From contig JAJDZU010000024.1 in NCBI GenBank assembly GCA_022824495.1, positions 310,001 through 374,000 on the forward strand: a stretch of DNA of 64,000 bases. Direction: 5' to 3'. Positions 8,892-16,051 of this stretch are shown here, in pieces; the first letter of the stretch is position 1, and the number at the start of each line of letters is the position of its first letter. The stretch comes from Chloroflexota bacterium. GTDB lineage: Bacteria; Chloroflexota; UBA11872. The position numbers were made by a program, and so were the translations under genes. The notes beneath the pieces were generated by a model. The model saw nothing but the letters and a program-made list of their open reading frames with translations. It was not told where the DNA came from and did not search any database.

Positions 8892-9887
8892 GTGGGGGTA
8901 ATGGCCCCTGAGCGTCAAGCTGCTGTGGGGCCGTCCCTCCAGATTGACCTAGCGCCGAACTCCGCGCGCGGACTCCGAATGTCTTCGCCAGTTCTCGGAG
9001 CACCTGTGTGCGACGAGGACGGAAAGCCGGTGCGAGGGTCTCTGACGGACTGCGGTGCACTCGTCACCAAGACCGTTACGCTTGACGAGCGCGAAGGCAA
9101 CCCGAGTCCGCGTTTAGTTCGCACGCCGTCTGGGTGGCTGAATTCGATGGGCCTCCGAAACCCTGGCGCTGAAGCGGTGTTGCGCTATCAGGCTCCCAAC
9201 TGGGCAAGTTGGCTCTGCCCTGTCGTCGTGAGCATTGCGGCGCACCATCCTGCGAGCTGGACGACGCTAGCTTCCCGTTTCGATGGTCTTGAAAACGTTG
9301 CAGCGATCGAGGCCAACCTGTCGTGCCCAAATGTGGCTGGTGGGCTAGACGCGTCGATTCATCCAAAAGTGACGCACGAAACTGTGAAGGCTGTCCGCCG
9401 AGGAACCTCCCTGCCGGTGATCGCAAAACTCTCGCCGAACGTTACCGACATTCGGCCAATCGCGTTGGCGGCAGAGGACGCTGGTGCGCACGCGCTTTCC
9501 ATGATTAACACTGTGCGGGGGCTAGTGATTGACACTGAATCGGGCCGACCCTACTTGGGTGCCGGGACTGGTGGCCTCTCGGGACCGGCCATTCGCCCAA
9601 TCGCCCTTCGCTTCGTATATGAGGTCGCCGATGTAGTTTCGATCCCGGTCATTGGAATGGGCGGAGTAGAGTCAGCAGATGACGCGCTGCAGTTTCTGAT
9701 GGCCGGCGCTTCCGCCGTGCAGGTAGGTACTGCCCGGTTCAACGACCCTAACGTAATTCAGGACATCGCTTCTGGGCTGCGACGATACCTGTCGATTACA
9801 GGATTCGGATCGATCTCCGATGTCGTTGGGCTGGCTCGAGCGGACGAATCACCGGCTGAAGTGGACCTGGATCACGTCGCCGTCTGA
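8892..9887 (+). CDS. pyrD: Dihydroorotate dehydrogenase (class 1-like)
   Basis: The 331-residue FMN barrel enzyme oxidises dihydroorotate to orotate in pyrimidine synthesis. NLSCPN contains the catalytic cysteine typical of class 1 enzymes. IAKLSPN supplies an FMN-contacting lysine, and GGLSGPAIRPIAL, GMGGV and GASAVQVGTA are the phosphate-binding parts of the barrel. A PyrK partner is not adjacent. GTG at 8892 is preceded by GGAAGGG; an ATG at 8901 is equally possible. Third codon positions are less GC-biased than in surrounding genes, hinting at recent acquisition. The 3' end overlaps the convergent YchF-like gene by 39 bases. Confidence 0.9.
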   Translation: MGVMAPERQAAVGPSLQIDLAPNSARGLRMSSPVLGAPVCDEDGKPVRGSLTDCGALVTKTVTLDEREGNPSPRLVRTPSGWLNSMGLRNPGAEAVLRYQAPNWASWLCPVVVSIAAHHPASWTTLASRFDGLENVAAIEANLSCPNVAGGLDASIHPKVTHETVKAVRRGTSLPVIAKLSPNVTDIRPIALAAEDAGAHALSMINTVRGLVIDTESGRPYLGAGTGGLSGPAIRPIALRFVYEVADVVSIPVIGMGGVESADDALQFLMAGASAVQVGTARFNDPNVIQDIASGLRRYLSITGFGSISDVVGLARADESPAEVDLDHVAV

Positions 9888-10895
9888 GACCTCGTAGTCG
9901 CGCCCGACGCGGCGCAGGCGCCCGCGTTCGCGCAGGGCCGCCATTGAACCGGCGGCGATGAGTTCGTCGGCCGCCACGGCGTCGGCTCGAATAAAGCCTG
10001 TCGCCAGATCGGTGTGAACGGCGCCGGCGGCATCCAGGGCGGTAGCGCCGCGCGGCAACAGCCACGCGTTAACCGACCGGGTGTTACCGGTGTAGAACGT
10101 GATCTGGTCAAGCGCCATGCGCAGCGCCCGGCCCACGCGGTGAGCGGCCAGGCCGGGAAGGCCAAGGTCTTCGCGGAAGGCGGCGGCGTCATCGTCCGAG
10201 AGATCATCCAGTTCGGCTTCGGTCGCGGCGGCGACCACGCACCAGTCGTCGCGGCCCAACGCGGCGCGCCGGGTGTCCGTGTCCGCGGCGTCATCGTCCG
10301 GGGCGTTGCAGGCCACGGCGCAAGGCTTGGCGCACAGCAGGCCGAAACCGCGCAGGCTGACGACCTCCTGGGATGTGAGCCCTTCCAGCATTGGACGGTC
10401 GGCTTCGAGCGCCTCGCGAGCGCGGGTGACGATGGCGAGTTGCTCGCCGGCCTCACGTCGTTCGACGCGCGGACCGCTGGTCAGGCGCTCCTGCAGGCGC
10501 TGCTGGGCCGGTTCGAGGATCGCCAGGTCCAGCACGGCCATTTCCGTGCGCAGCGAGTCGACGCGCTCGGCGGCGGCCTGCAAGCCACCCTCGCCCGAGA
10601 CGACCAGAAGCAGAGCCTCGGCCGTGCGGAGTCGACCGATCCATTCGGCGTTGGGTGGCTCGCCTGCCGCCAGCGCGTGGCCCGGCGCGTGCCAGAGGGT
10701 GAACGAAACGGGAACTGTCTGGGCCGCGCGAAAGACCGCCTGGAGGTCGTGAAGGCGCGGGTCCGGCAGGGACATGGCCCCGGTCTGGACTCCGAGCCGT
10801 CCCTGCGGCGCAGCGACAACGTGCCGGCCGACGGCGGCGGCGAAGGCGGCCTCGACCCCGGCCTCAAAATCGCCTGCCAGCGCGATATCCGGCAT
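9849..10895 (-). CDS. YchF/OLA1-like protein with degenerate GTPase domain
   Basis: The last 90 or so residues match the YchF TGS domain: QITFYTGNTRSVNAW, AAGAVHTDLATGFIRAD, a DELIAAGS block and the end YEVSDGDVIQVHF. The segment MSLPDPRLHDL (41-51) matches the conserved PDPRL loop of YchF, and VACN keeps the Asn of the G4 region. However, the P-loop position (residues 5-16) reads ALAGDFEAGVEA instead of GxPNVGKS, and the switch II DxAG motif reads WHAPG. Nucleotide hydrolysis is therefore unlikely. Canonical YchF binds ribosomes and hydrolyses ATP; this form may keep only the ribosome or RNA contact. It lies next to rpsT. Length (348) is close to normal, and the frame is intact. Confidence 0.8.
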   Translation of the reverse strand: MPDIALAGDFEAGVEAAFAAAVGRHVVAAPQGRLGVQTGAMSLPDPRLHDLQAVFRAAQTVPVSFTLWHAPGHALAAGEPPNAEWIGRLRTAEALLLVVSGEGGLQAAAERVDSLRTEMAVLDLAILEPAQQRLQERLTSGPRVERREAGEQLAIVTRAREALEADRPMLEGLTSQEVVSLRGFGLLCAKPCAVACNAPDDDAADTDTRRAALGRDDWCVVAAATEAELDDLSDDDAAAFREDLGLPGLAAHRVGRALRMALDQITFYTGNTRSVNAWLLPRGATALDAAGAVHTDLATGFIRADAVAADELIAAGSMAALRERGRLRRVGRDYEVSDGDVIQVHFSR

Positions 10896-10942
10896 AAGAT
10901 TTCCCTAGTCTGGCGGCTGACCGAACCGGGCGGCCTGGTTGG

Positions 10943-10948
10943 TATAGT
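10943..10948 (+). promoter_or_regulatory. Putative -10 element of rpsT
   Basis: TATAGT stands 46 bases before the rpsT GTG. A CTGACC that could serve as a weak -35 is 20 bases upstream, which is longer than ideal, so only the -10 match is reasonably good. Confidence 0.35.
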
Positions 10949-10993
10949 AGTGACCTACCTCTGTGAGATTGCGTCCCTGGGTACGCCTGTCTC

Positions 10994-11281
10994 GTGCCAT
11001 CACCTAAAGAACTCGTCCGTCACCAACGCCGCGCCAAGGAAGTGCGCCGGCAGCGATTCCTGCGCGCCCGTAACGTGAGCACACGCTCCGCGGTGCGAAC
11101 GTTCGTCAGGCATGCCCGCGCAGCGATCGAGTCCGGCGACTCCGAGGCGGCGGAAGCCGCCATTCGCGAAGCGCAGAGCCGTCTGGACAGCGCCGCGCGC
11201 AAGGGCATCATTCACCGCCGCAAGGCGGCGCGCAGCATGTCGCGCCTGGTGCGGCAACTGCGAGCGGCGCAAGCCGCCTAA
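10994..11281 (+). CDS. rpsT: 30S ribosomal protein S20
   Basis: The 95-residue, very basic protein is almost all helical. It has the S20 landmarks RRAKEVRRQRFLRARN, an SAVRTFVRHA helix, AARKGIIHRRKAARSMSRL and a short basic tail. S20 binds 16S rRNA early in small-subunit assembly. The GTG start gives MPSPKELVRHQ, an ordinary S20 beginning. The convergent partner is holA, an rpsT neighbour in many bacterial genomes. The two stop codons overlap in CTAA. Confidence 0.97.
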   Translation: MPSPKELVRHQRRAKEVRRQRFLRARNVSTRSAVRTFVRHARAAIESGDSEAAEAAIREAQSRLDSAARKGIIHRRKAARSMSRLVRQLRAAQAA

Positions 11282-12276
11282 GCGCGAGCCTCGGCCGGCC
11301 GCGTGGCCAGCCGCGCGGTCAGGATCTCCAGCAGCGCGTCCTTGTCGCCGCCGGTTGACTTGAGCGCCGCGTCCGTGCGCACGACTTCGGCATACATACG
11401 CGCGATCAGCCGGTCGGACATGCGCCGGGCCTGCTGGGCCAGGTAACGCCCGCGACCGGGCGGCGCGCCGGCGGCGCGCGCCACCTGCTGGTAGGTGCCA
11501 CCGTCCGCGACCACCTGGCGGGCGGCGGCCAGTTGCCGCAGCGAGCGGGTGATATCGGCCAGGATCATCTCGTGCGGCGTACGCAGCGCCAGCATGTCGT
11601 GCAGCACCCCCAGCGCCTCGGCGCCGCGCCGGTCGGCCAGGGCATTTACGTAGTCCCAGCGGGCGTGCTCGCCGATGGTGGCGCAGGCGTTGTTGACATC
11701 TCGCTCGCTGATTGCGCCGTTGAACCCCACGTAGGCCGCCAGCTTCTCGATCTCGCTGGTCAACAATCCAGCGTCAGCCGTCATGAGTTCCACCAGCCGT
11801 GCGGCCGCGTCCTCGGAGATGCCCACGCCCACACGTCGTGCCTCGGCGCGCACGAATCGCACGGCTTCGGCGTCCCGCAACGGTCCGAACTGTTGAACGC
11901 GCGCGCCGTTCTGCGTGAGCGCGTTGAAAGCCTTTACTCGTGATGCAGTGCGCCGGTCGCCCAGGTCCAAGTACACCGAAACAGCCAGGTCGCAGGTGTC
12001 GGCGGCCGGGTCGTTCTTTCGGGCATCGCCAAACGCCGCCAGCCACTGGATGAGCTTTCGGGCCTGCGGCCCGCTGGGCGGGGCGCCGTCCAGGAAAATC
12101 CTGCGCCGCTCGCCGAACATCGACACCGCGCCGCAGGCGGCGCTTAGCTCGTCAGGCCCCGCCCGCGCCCCGTCCAGGTGGGTGTACGCCAGGTCATCCG
12201 GCGCCGGATGTCCCAGCACCGCCTCAACCGCGTTTCGCAAGCGCGGGTCGCGCCCGCCAAGGAAGACAAAGAGCAC
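11278..12276 (-). CDS. holA: DNA polymerase III subunit delta
   Basis: The 332-residue clamp-loader delta subunit opens the beta sliding clamp. The N-terminus runs MLFVFLGGRDPRLRNAV, in place of the Walker motif of related AAA+ proteins. The middle contains the typical ERRRIFLDG strand and the LLTSEIEKLAAYVG segment that ends the AAA+ lid. The C-terminal collar domain includes DYVNALADRRGAEAL and PHEMILADITRSLRQL. Convergence on rpsT is a common arrangement and supports the call. Confidence 0.92.
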   Translation of the reverse strand: MLFVFLGGRDPRLRNAVEAVLGHPAPDDLAYTHLDGARAGPDELSAACGAVSMFGERRRIFLDGAPPSGPQARKLIQWLAAFGDARKNDPAADTCDLAVSVYLDLGDRRTASRVKAFNALTQNGARVQQFGPLRDAEAVRFVRAEARRVGVGISEDAAARLVELMTADAGLLTSEIEKLAAYVGFNGAISERDVNNACATIGEHARWDYVNALADRRGAEALGVLHDMLALRTPHEMILADITRSLRQLAAARQVVADGGTYQQVARAAGAPPGRGRYLAQQARRMSDRLIARMYAEVVRTDAALKSTGGDKDALLEILTARLATRPAEARA

Positions 12277-12331
12277 GTCTTCAGCCTACGGACGCTTCCG
12301 GCTCGCGGCCAACAGCGCGAGCCTCAGCACG

Positions 12332-12359
12332 TTGACACGGCGGACTGGCACACTCAATC
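12332..12359 (+). promoter_or_regulatory. Possible promoter of the aminotransferase-ridA pair
   Basis: A perfect TTGACA (12332-12337) is followed 16 bases later by a weak TCAATC (12354-12359). The next start codon is the ATG at 12423. Confidence 0.3.
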
Positions 12360-12422
12360 CTGTTGGCCAGCCTGAACGCCCGCGCCACCGCGGGCTCCGT
12401 CTTTTCTTACTGGAGGTTCGAT

Positions 12423-13748
12423 ATGGGCGCCGACTCCGACAACGGCGCGATCGAGCAGTCGTTCGCTACCCGGCACGCCGGCTCGGCGGCGCTGCGCGCG
12501 CGGGCATGCCAGGCGCTGGCCGGCGGCGTGGCGCACGATACCCGCATCCAGGCGCCCTTCCCGGTCATGACGGCCCGCGCCACGGGGGCGCGCAAATGGG
12601 ACGTGGACGGCAACGAGATCGTGGACTACACCATGGGCCACGGCGCGCTGATCCTGGGGCACGGGCACCCGGTGGCCGTGGACGCCGCGCGGGAGCAACT
12701 GGAGATCGGCACCCATTACGGGGCCGGCCACGAACTCGAGATTGGCTGGGCCGAGCAGATCAAGCGGCTCAAGCCCAGCATCGAGCGCGTGCGCTTCCAC
12801 TCCTCGGGAACCGAAGCCACGCACATGGCCATGCGCTTGGCGCGCGCACACACGGGCCGCGACCGCATCGTCAAATTCCAGGGCCACTTTCACGGCTGGC
12901 ACGACTACGCGACCGTGGGCGTGGAAGAGCCGTACGACATCCCGACCTCCGCTGGCGTGCCGGCGGCCACCCAGGGGACCATCACCGCGCTGCCGACGGA
13001 CCTGGACCTCGTACGCGAGGAATTGTCCAAGGGCGACGTCGCCGCCGTGATCGTGGAACCCAGCGGCGCCGGCTGGGGCGCGCTTCCCATCGCTCCGGCC
13101 TTTATCGAGGGCCTGCGAGACCTGACGACCGAGCACGACGCCGTCCTGATCCTGGACGAGGTCGTGACCGGATTCCGCATGTCGCCGGGCGGCTTCCAGG
13201 TGATGGCCGGCATAACGCCGGATCTGACGACCATGGCGAAGGTTGTGGCCGGCGGCCTGCCGGGTGCAGCCGTGGGCGGGCGTGCCGAGATTATGGACAG
13301 GCTGGAGAAGCGCGGCGACCCGGCCTGGGACCGCGGCCAGCGCATTGCCCACCCCGGAACCTATAACGCCAACCCGGTCTCGGCCGCGGCGGGATCGGCG
13401 GTGCTGGACTTCCTGGCCGGCGGCGCCGTGCACGCGCACATCGACGCGCTGTGCGAGCAGTTGCGGCAGGGCCTGCAGGAGACGTTCGACCGCCACGACG
13501 TGGGCGCGCTGGTGTACGGCGAGACGTCGTATTTCCACATCAGCCTCAGCGGCCAGCCGGCCAAAAGCGGCCTTGGCGGGGCTGCGGGCGACGCGCTGGG
13601 CCAGGCTCTTCTGAACGAGGGCGTGCACCTGATTTCCGGCGGTGGGTTTACGAGCGCGGCGCACACGGAGGCGGACGTCGAGCAAACCGTGGCGGCCTTC
13701 GACGCGGCGATTGGGGCCGTGGCCGCTGAAGGTCTCTTCGACAACTGA
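12423..13748 (+). CDS. Class-III PLP-dependent aminotransferase, glutamate-1-semialdehyde aminomutase-like
   Basis: The ATG at 12423 has GGAGG six bases upstream and yields 441 residues. SSGTEATHMAMRLAR binds the PLP phosphate, FQGHFHGWHD is the conserved fold-I segment, LILDEVVTGFR supplies the Asp that contacts the pyridine nitrogen, and AKVVAGGLPGAAVGG holds the Schiff-base lysine. The fold is that of HemL. The motif GTYNANPVSAAAG and the N-terminus differ from bona fide HemL, so the enzyme may be an omega-type aminotransferase rather than the tetrapyrrole enzyme. The following gene is a RidA protein, which often accompanies PLP enzymes that release reactive enamines. The true substrate cannot be determined from this sequence. 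Confidence 0.85.
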   Translation: MGADSDNGAIEQSFATRHAGSAALRARACQALAGGVAHDTRIQAPFPVMTARATGARKWDVDGNEIVDYTMGHGALILGHGHPVAVDAAREQLEIGTHYGAGHELEIGWAEQIKRLKPSIERVRFHSSGTEATHMAMRLARAHTGRDRIVKFQGHFHGWHDYATVGVEEPYDIPTSAGVPAATQGTITALPTDLDLVREELSKGDVAAVIVEPSGAGWGALPIAPAFIEGLRDLTTEHDAVLILDEVVTGFRMSPGGFQVMAGITPDLTTMAKVVAGGLPGAAVGGRAEIMDRLEKRGDPAWDRGQRIAHPGTYNANPVSAAAGSAVLDFLAGGAVHAHIDALCEQLRQGLQETFDRHDVGALVYGETSYFHISLSGQPAKSGLGGAAGDALGQALLNEGVHLISGGGFTSAAHTEADVEQTVAAFDAAIGAVAAEGLFDN

Positions 13749-13770
13749 GCGTGAAAGGAACTTCGAACGC

Positions 13771-14232
13771 ATGAAGATCGAAGGCAAGCTGGCGGATCTC
13801 GGCATCGAGCTTCCGTCCCCAACAATCCCGCCCACGGCCCCGCTGAAGCCGTGGAACATCAGCGGCAACCTGGTGTACCTGTCGGGAGCGGGCCCGGTGG
13901 ATGCCACGGGCGCAACGCCGGTGGGCAAGGTCGGGCGCGATTTCGACACGGCCGAGGCAACCGAGTTCGCGCGCTCGATCGCCGTGGCCCATCTCGGCGC
14001 GCTCAAGGAGGCGCTGGGAGACCTGGACCGGATTCTCCAGGTGGTCAAGGTGCTCGGCATGGTGAACTGCACGGACGACTACACCGACCAGCCGACGGTG
14101 ATTAACGGTTACTCGGAGCTGTTCGTCGAGCTATGGGGTGAGAACGGGCGCCACGCGCGCTCTGCCGTCGGGATGGCGCAGCTACCGGGCGGCATGCCGG
14201 TGGAGATCGAGGCGATTCTCGAGTTCATGTAG
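13771..14232 (+). CDS. RidA-family (YjgF/UK114) enamine/imine deaminase
   Basis: A 153-residue protein of the longer RidA type. The core is LVYLSGAGPVDATG, a long helix AHLGALKEALGDLDRILQV, the strand KVLGMVNCTDDY, and a C-terminal ARSAVGMAQLPGGMPVEIEA strand. RidA trimers hydrolyse reactive 2-aminoacrylate-like intermediates. The conserved Arg before the final strand (HARSAVG) is present. AAGGA lies about 11 bases ahead of the ATG. It starts 22 bases after the aminotransferase, so the pair is probably one operon and this protein may detoxify that enzyme's product. Confidence 0.9.
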   Translation: MKIEGKLADLGIELPSPTIPPTAPLKPWNISGNLVYLSGAGPVDATGATPVGKVGRDFDTAEATEFARSIAVAHLGALKEALGDLDRILQVVKVLGMVNCTDDYTDQPTVINGYSELFVELWGENGRHARSAVGMAQLPGGMPVEIEAILEFM

Positions 14233-14243
14233 TCGCTGCGAGT

Positions 14244-14867
14244 TCAGCGGGAAAAGGCGTCGTCCGCGGCCCAGTCGACGGGAATCTCCGCCGGCACGGC
14301 GTCGCGGCCCCTTGCCAGGTTCGGCACCGGCACCAGCACGTACCCGTTGTCGACGCCAAACTCCAGGATGCGCTTGGTCAGGTGCACGTCCTGGGCGCAG
14401 TAGTCGATCACGCGCCGGCGATCATCCGGTCGACCGGTGCGCCACAGGTGCACGGCCTCCGTGCCGTCGCTCAGCGACTTGGCCTCGCCAAACATCGCGC
14501 CCGCAATGTCCTGCAGTCGCATGCCCTTGCGACGGCCCGTCACTGATTGCAGTTCCAGCAGCACGTCGAACGACCGCTCTCGCAGGACCGACACGTCGCC
14601 GTAAGCGGATAGAACGGTCAGGTCGAATCGCCGCGAGTTGAACCCGACCACGCGCGGATGCTCGGCCAGGTAGTCGATCAGGTCTTGCGCGTCGGGCTCA
14701 TGCCAGACGTGTTGCTGGCCGTGTTCGTCAATGGTGACCCCAACGGCCAGCCCGAAGTCCCGGATGTTGCGCCAACCGCCGCGCACCTCATGGCTCAGGT
14801 ACAGCGTCTCCAGGTCGAAGACGACATAGCGGCCGTCGGCTGAAGATGGATCAGGCCGTGCGCGCAT
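14244..14867 (-). CDS. Predicted 3'-5' exonuclease, RNase H-like fold (DEDDy)
   Basis: This 207-residue protein has the acidic motifs of a DEDD exonuclease. VVFDLET gives the first Asp and Glu, GFNSRRFDLTVL the second Asp, and IDYCAQDVHLT the Tyr-x3-Asp of the DEDDy subtype. No helicase, polymerase or HRDC domain is attached. Related stand-alone proteins are annotated only as ribonuclease H-like. The start at 14867 is the first available in the frame. It converges on ridA with an 11-base gap and is divergent from hicA. Confidence 0.72.
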   Translation of the reverse strand: MRARPDPSSADGRYVVFDLETLYLSHEVRGGWRNIRDFGLAVGVTIDEHGQQHVWHEPDAQDLIDYLAEHPRVVGFNSRRFDLTVLSAYGDVSVLRERSFDVLLELQSVTGRRKGMRLQDIAGAMFGEAKSLSDGTEAVHLWRTGRPDDRRRVIDYCAQDVHLTKRILEFGVDNGYVLVPVPNLARGRDAVPAEIPVDWAADDAFSR

Positions 14868-14952
14868 TGCGCATTATGCGCAGGCTTTTCCGCGGAAGGG
14901 CCAGTCGTGGCGCAACGGAAGGAACGCTACCGGACTTGCAGGCGCGGCCCTG

Positions 14953-14958
14953 TATAGT
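14953..14958 (+). promoter_or_regulatory. Putative -10 element of hicAB
   Basis: TATAGT preceded by TG lies 100 bases before the hicA ATG. No convincing -35 box is present at the normal distance. Confidence 0.3.
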
Positions 14959-15057
14959 CGGGCGCCACAGAGGAAAGGGGATCGCCACGCTCCGCGGTTG
15001 CCTTCCAACGCGAGGCGGCGCGCTGGCAGCGAATGCGCGGGTAGCGACGCCGAATCA

Positions 15058-15252
15058 ATGCCCGTAACGGTTCGCGAAGCCGAGCGTCGCGTGCGGACCG
15101 CGGGGTGGGTCCACATCGCGACACGTGGCAGCCATCGGCAATTCAAGCATCCGCACCGCCCCGGGCGAGTGACGATTCCCGGAAAGATGAGCGACGAACT
15201 GAATCCAAAGACGTGGGCATCCATCCGAAGACAGGCAGGGTTGGAGAGGTGA
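15058..15252 (+). CDS. hicA: HicA-family mRNA interferase toxin
   Basis: The 64-residue protein has the double-stranded-RNA-binding-like HicA fold. An N-terminal helix (VREAERRVRTAGW) is followed by strands IATRGSHRQFKHP, with the catalytic His in GSH, then a RVTIPGK strand and the terminal helix TWASIRRQAGL. HicA toxins cleave mRNA and are held by HicB. The ATG at 15058 is preferred because the 20 residues encoded upstream of it do not resemble HicA. The stop codon is two bases before the hicB ATG, the usual toxin-first arrangement. Confidence 0.9.
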   Translation: MPVTVREAERRVRTAGWVHIATRGSHRQFKHPHRPGRVTIPGKMSDELNPKTWASIRRQAGLER

Positions 15253-15254
15253 CG

Positions 15255-15461
15255 ATGCAATACGAGGTCATCATTGAGCGTGGCCCTCGAAATTTCTCAG
15301 GGTATGCACCCGCCGTGCCCGGCTGTGCAGCCACCGGCGCCACGGCGGAAGAATGTCGCCGCAATCTGCAAGAGGCCCTCGAATTTCATCTTGAAGGCCT
15401 GCGTGAGGACGGCCTTCCAATCCCGGTGCCAGATACCGTCCAGGTGTCGATACCGGCCTAA
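15255..15461 (+). CDS. hicB: HicB-family antitoxin (short form)
   Basis: The 68-residue protein has the HicB partial RNase H-like fold: a first strand (QYEVIIERG), then FSGYAPAVPGCAATGATAEE, a helix CRRNLQEALEFHLEGL, and a final strand VPDTVQVSIPA. It should bind and neutralise HicA. It ends after this domain and lacks the C-terminal helix-turn-helix or ribbon-helix-helix domain that autoregulates longer HicBs. Transcriptional control of the pair must therefore use another route, or the protein acts only by toxin binding. GGAGAG inside the end of hicA serves as the ribosome site. Confidence 0.88.
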   Translation: MQYEVIIERGPRNFSGYAPAVPGCAATGATAEECRRNLQEALEFHLEGLREDGLPIPVPDTVQVSIPA

Positions 15462-15632
15462 ACCAGCTCGATTTGGACCGTGGCGCAAGCTGCTCCGCAA
15501 CTCAACACGACCCACGTCCGAATTCCCTTGCCGCTGGCGCTGGGCGTTGTTACGGTTGCCTTGTGCGCATTGCGCGGTCGGCTGCCTGTGTCTGTCACGG
15601 GGCCGAGGCACAATGTGCACGACGCAAAGGCG

Positions 15633-15862
15633 TTGACGGGGAGGAGTAGGCCTCCCGAGAACTCCGAGCGAGCCGGAAGTGGTGTGAGCCGGCGGGTTCT
15701 CCGGGCCGAAGGTCGCCCCCGAGCCGACCGGTTGAAGGGTTTTCCTGGTAGGCCGGTCCGGTGCCCGCCGTTATTGGGTAACGAAGCGGTTCGGTCAGCC
15801 GACCGGGCAAGCGGGGTGGTACCGCGGGTTACGACCCGTCCCTGTGAGGGACGGGTTTTTTG
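15633..15862 (+). promoter_or_regulatory. T-box riboswitch leader of the ilv-leu operon
   Basis: The T-box sequence GGGTGGTACCGCG spans 15814-15826, with the UGGU bulge that would pair with an ACCA tRNA end. Upstream, AGCGAGCCGG followed by GGTGTGAGCCGG (about 15667-15692) forms the distal part of stem I. By its distance to the closing GAGC at 15721, the likely specifier is GTC at 15712-15714, which would read tRNA-Val; this placement is tentative. Uncharged tRNA should favour the antiterminator and allow transcription into ilvB. The structure ends in the terminator at 15834-15861. The promoter is not obvious; the 15462-15632 stretch shows no other feature. Confidence 0.88.
15834..15861 (+). 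terminator. Intrinsic terminator of the T-box leader
   Basis: ACCCGTCCC (15834-15842) pairs perfectly with GGGACGGGT (15848-15856) around the loop TGTGA, and six T residues end the hairpin. Its left arm lies next to the antiterminator sequence, as needed for a mutually exclusive switch. Confidence 0.9.
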
Positions 15863-15899
15863 TTGCCGTACGGCTGACCGAGGTGAAGGACACGGAGCG

Positions 15900-15980
15900 A
15901 TGAGACGCAGCACGCAGATGCGTGAGCTTGCGCGCGCTCAGGTTCACTCGGTCGCGGTACCCGACGGAGACGCCGCCTAG
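15900..15980 (+). CDS. Possible leader peptide before ilvB
   Basis: A 26-codon frame with ATG start runs from the T-box terminator towards ilvB and ends at a TAG. The peptide is rich in Arg and Ala with scattered Val, without the run of branched-chain codons expected of a classical attenuator peptide. GGAG is only two bases from the ATG, and GAGGTGAAGGA lies further upstream. The stop codon sits inside the loop of the hairpin at 15966-15991. It may be chance. Confidence 0.25.
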   Translation: MRRSTQMRELARAQVHSVAVPDGDAA

Positions 15981-15991
15981 CCGCCGTCTCC
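15966..15991 (+). repeat. Hairpin between T-box and ilvB
   Basis: GGAGACG (15966-15972) and CGTCTCC (15985-15991) form a 7-bp stem with a 12-base loop that contains the TAG of the short upstream frame. There is no U-tract, so it is not a clear terminator. It may affect ilvB translation or mRNA stability. Confidence 0.4.
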
Positions 15992-16051
15992 GCGTTTCCC
16001 CCACAAGACTCCACAACACCGCTTTCCACGACTCTCCAGGAGACCCACGAC

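Noticed and set aside
12354-14072. 572-residue open frame antisense to the aminotransferase and ridA
   Set aside because: Same shadow pattern; both plus-strand genes have ribosome sites and family motifs.
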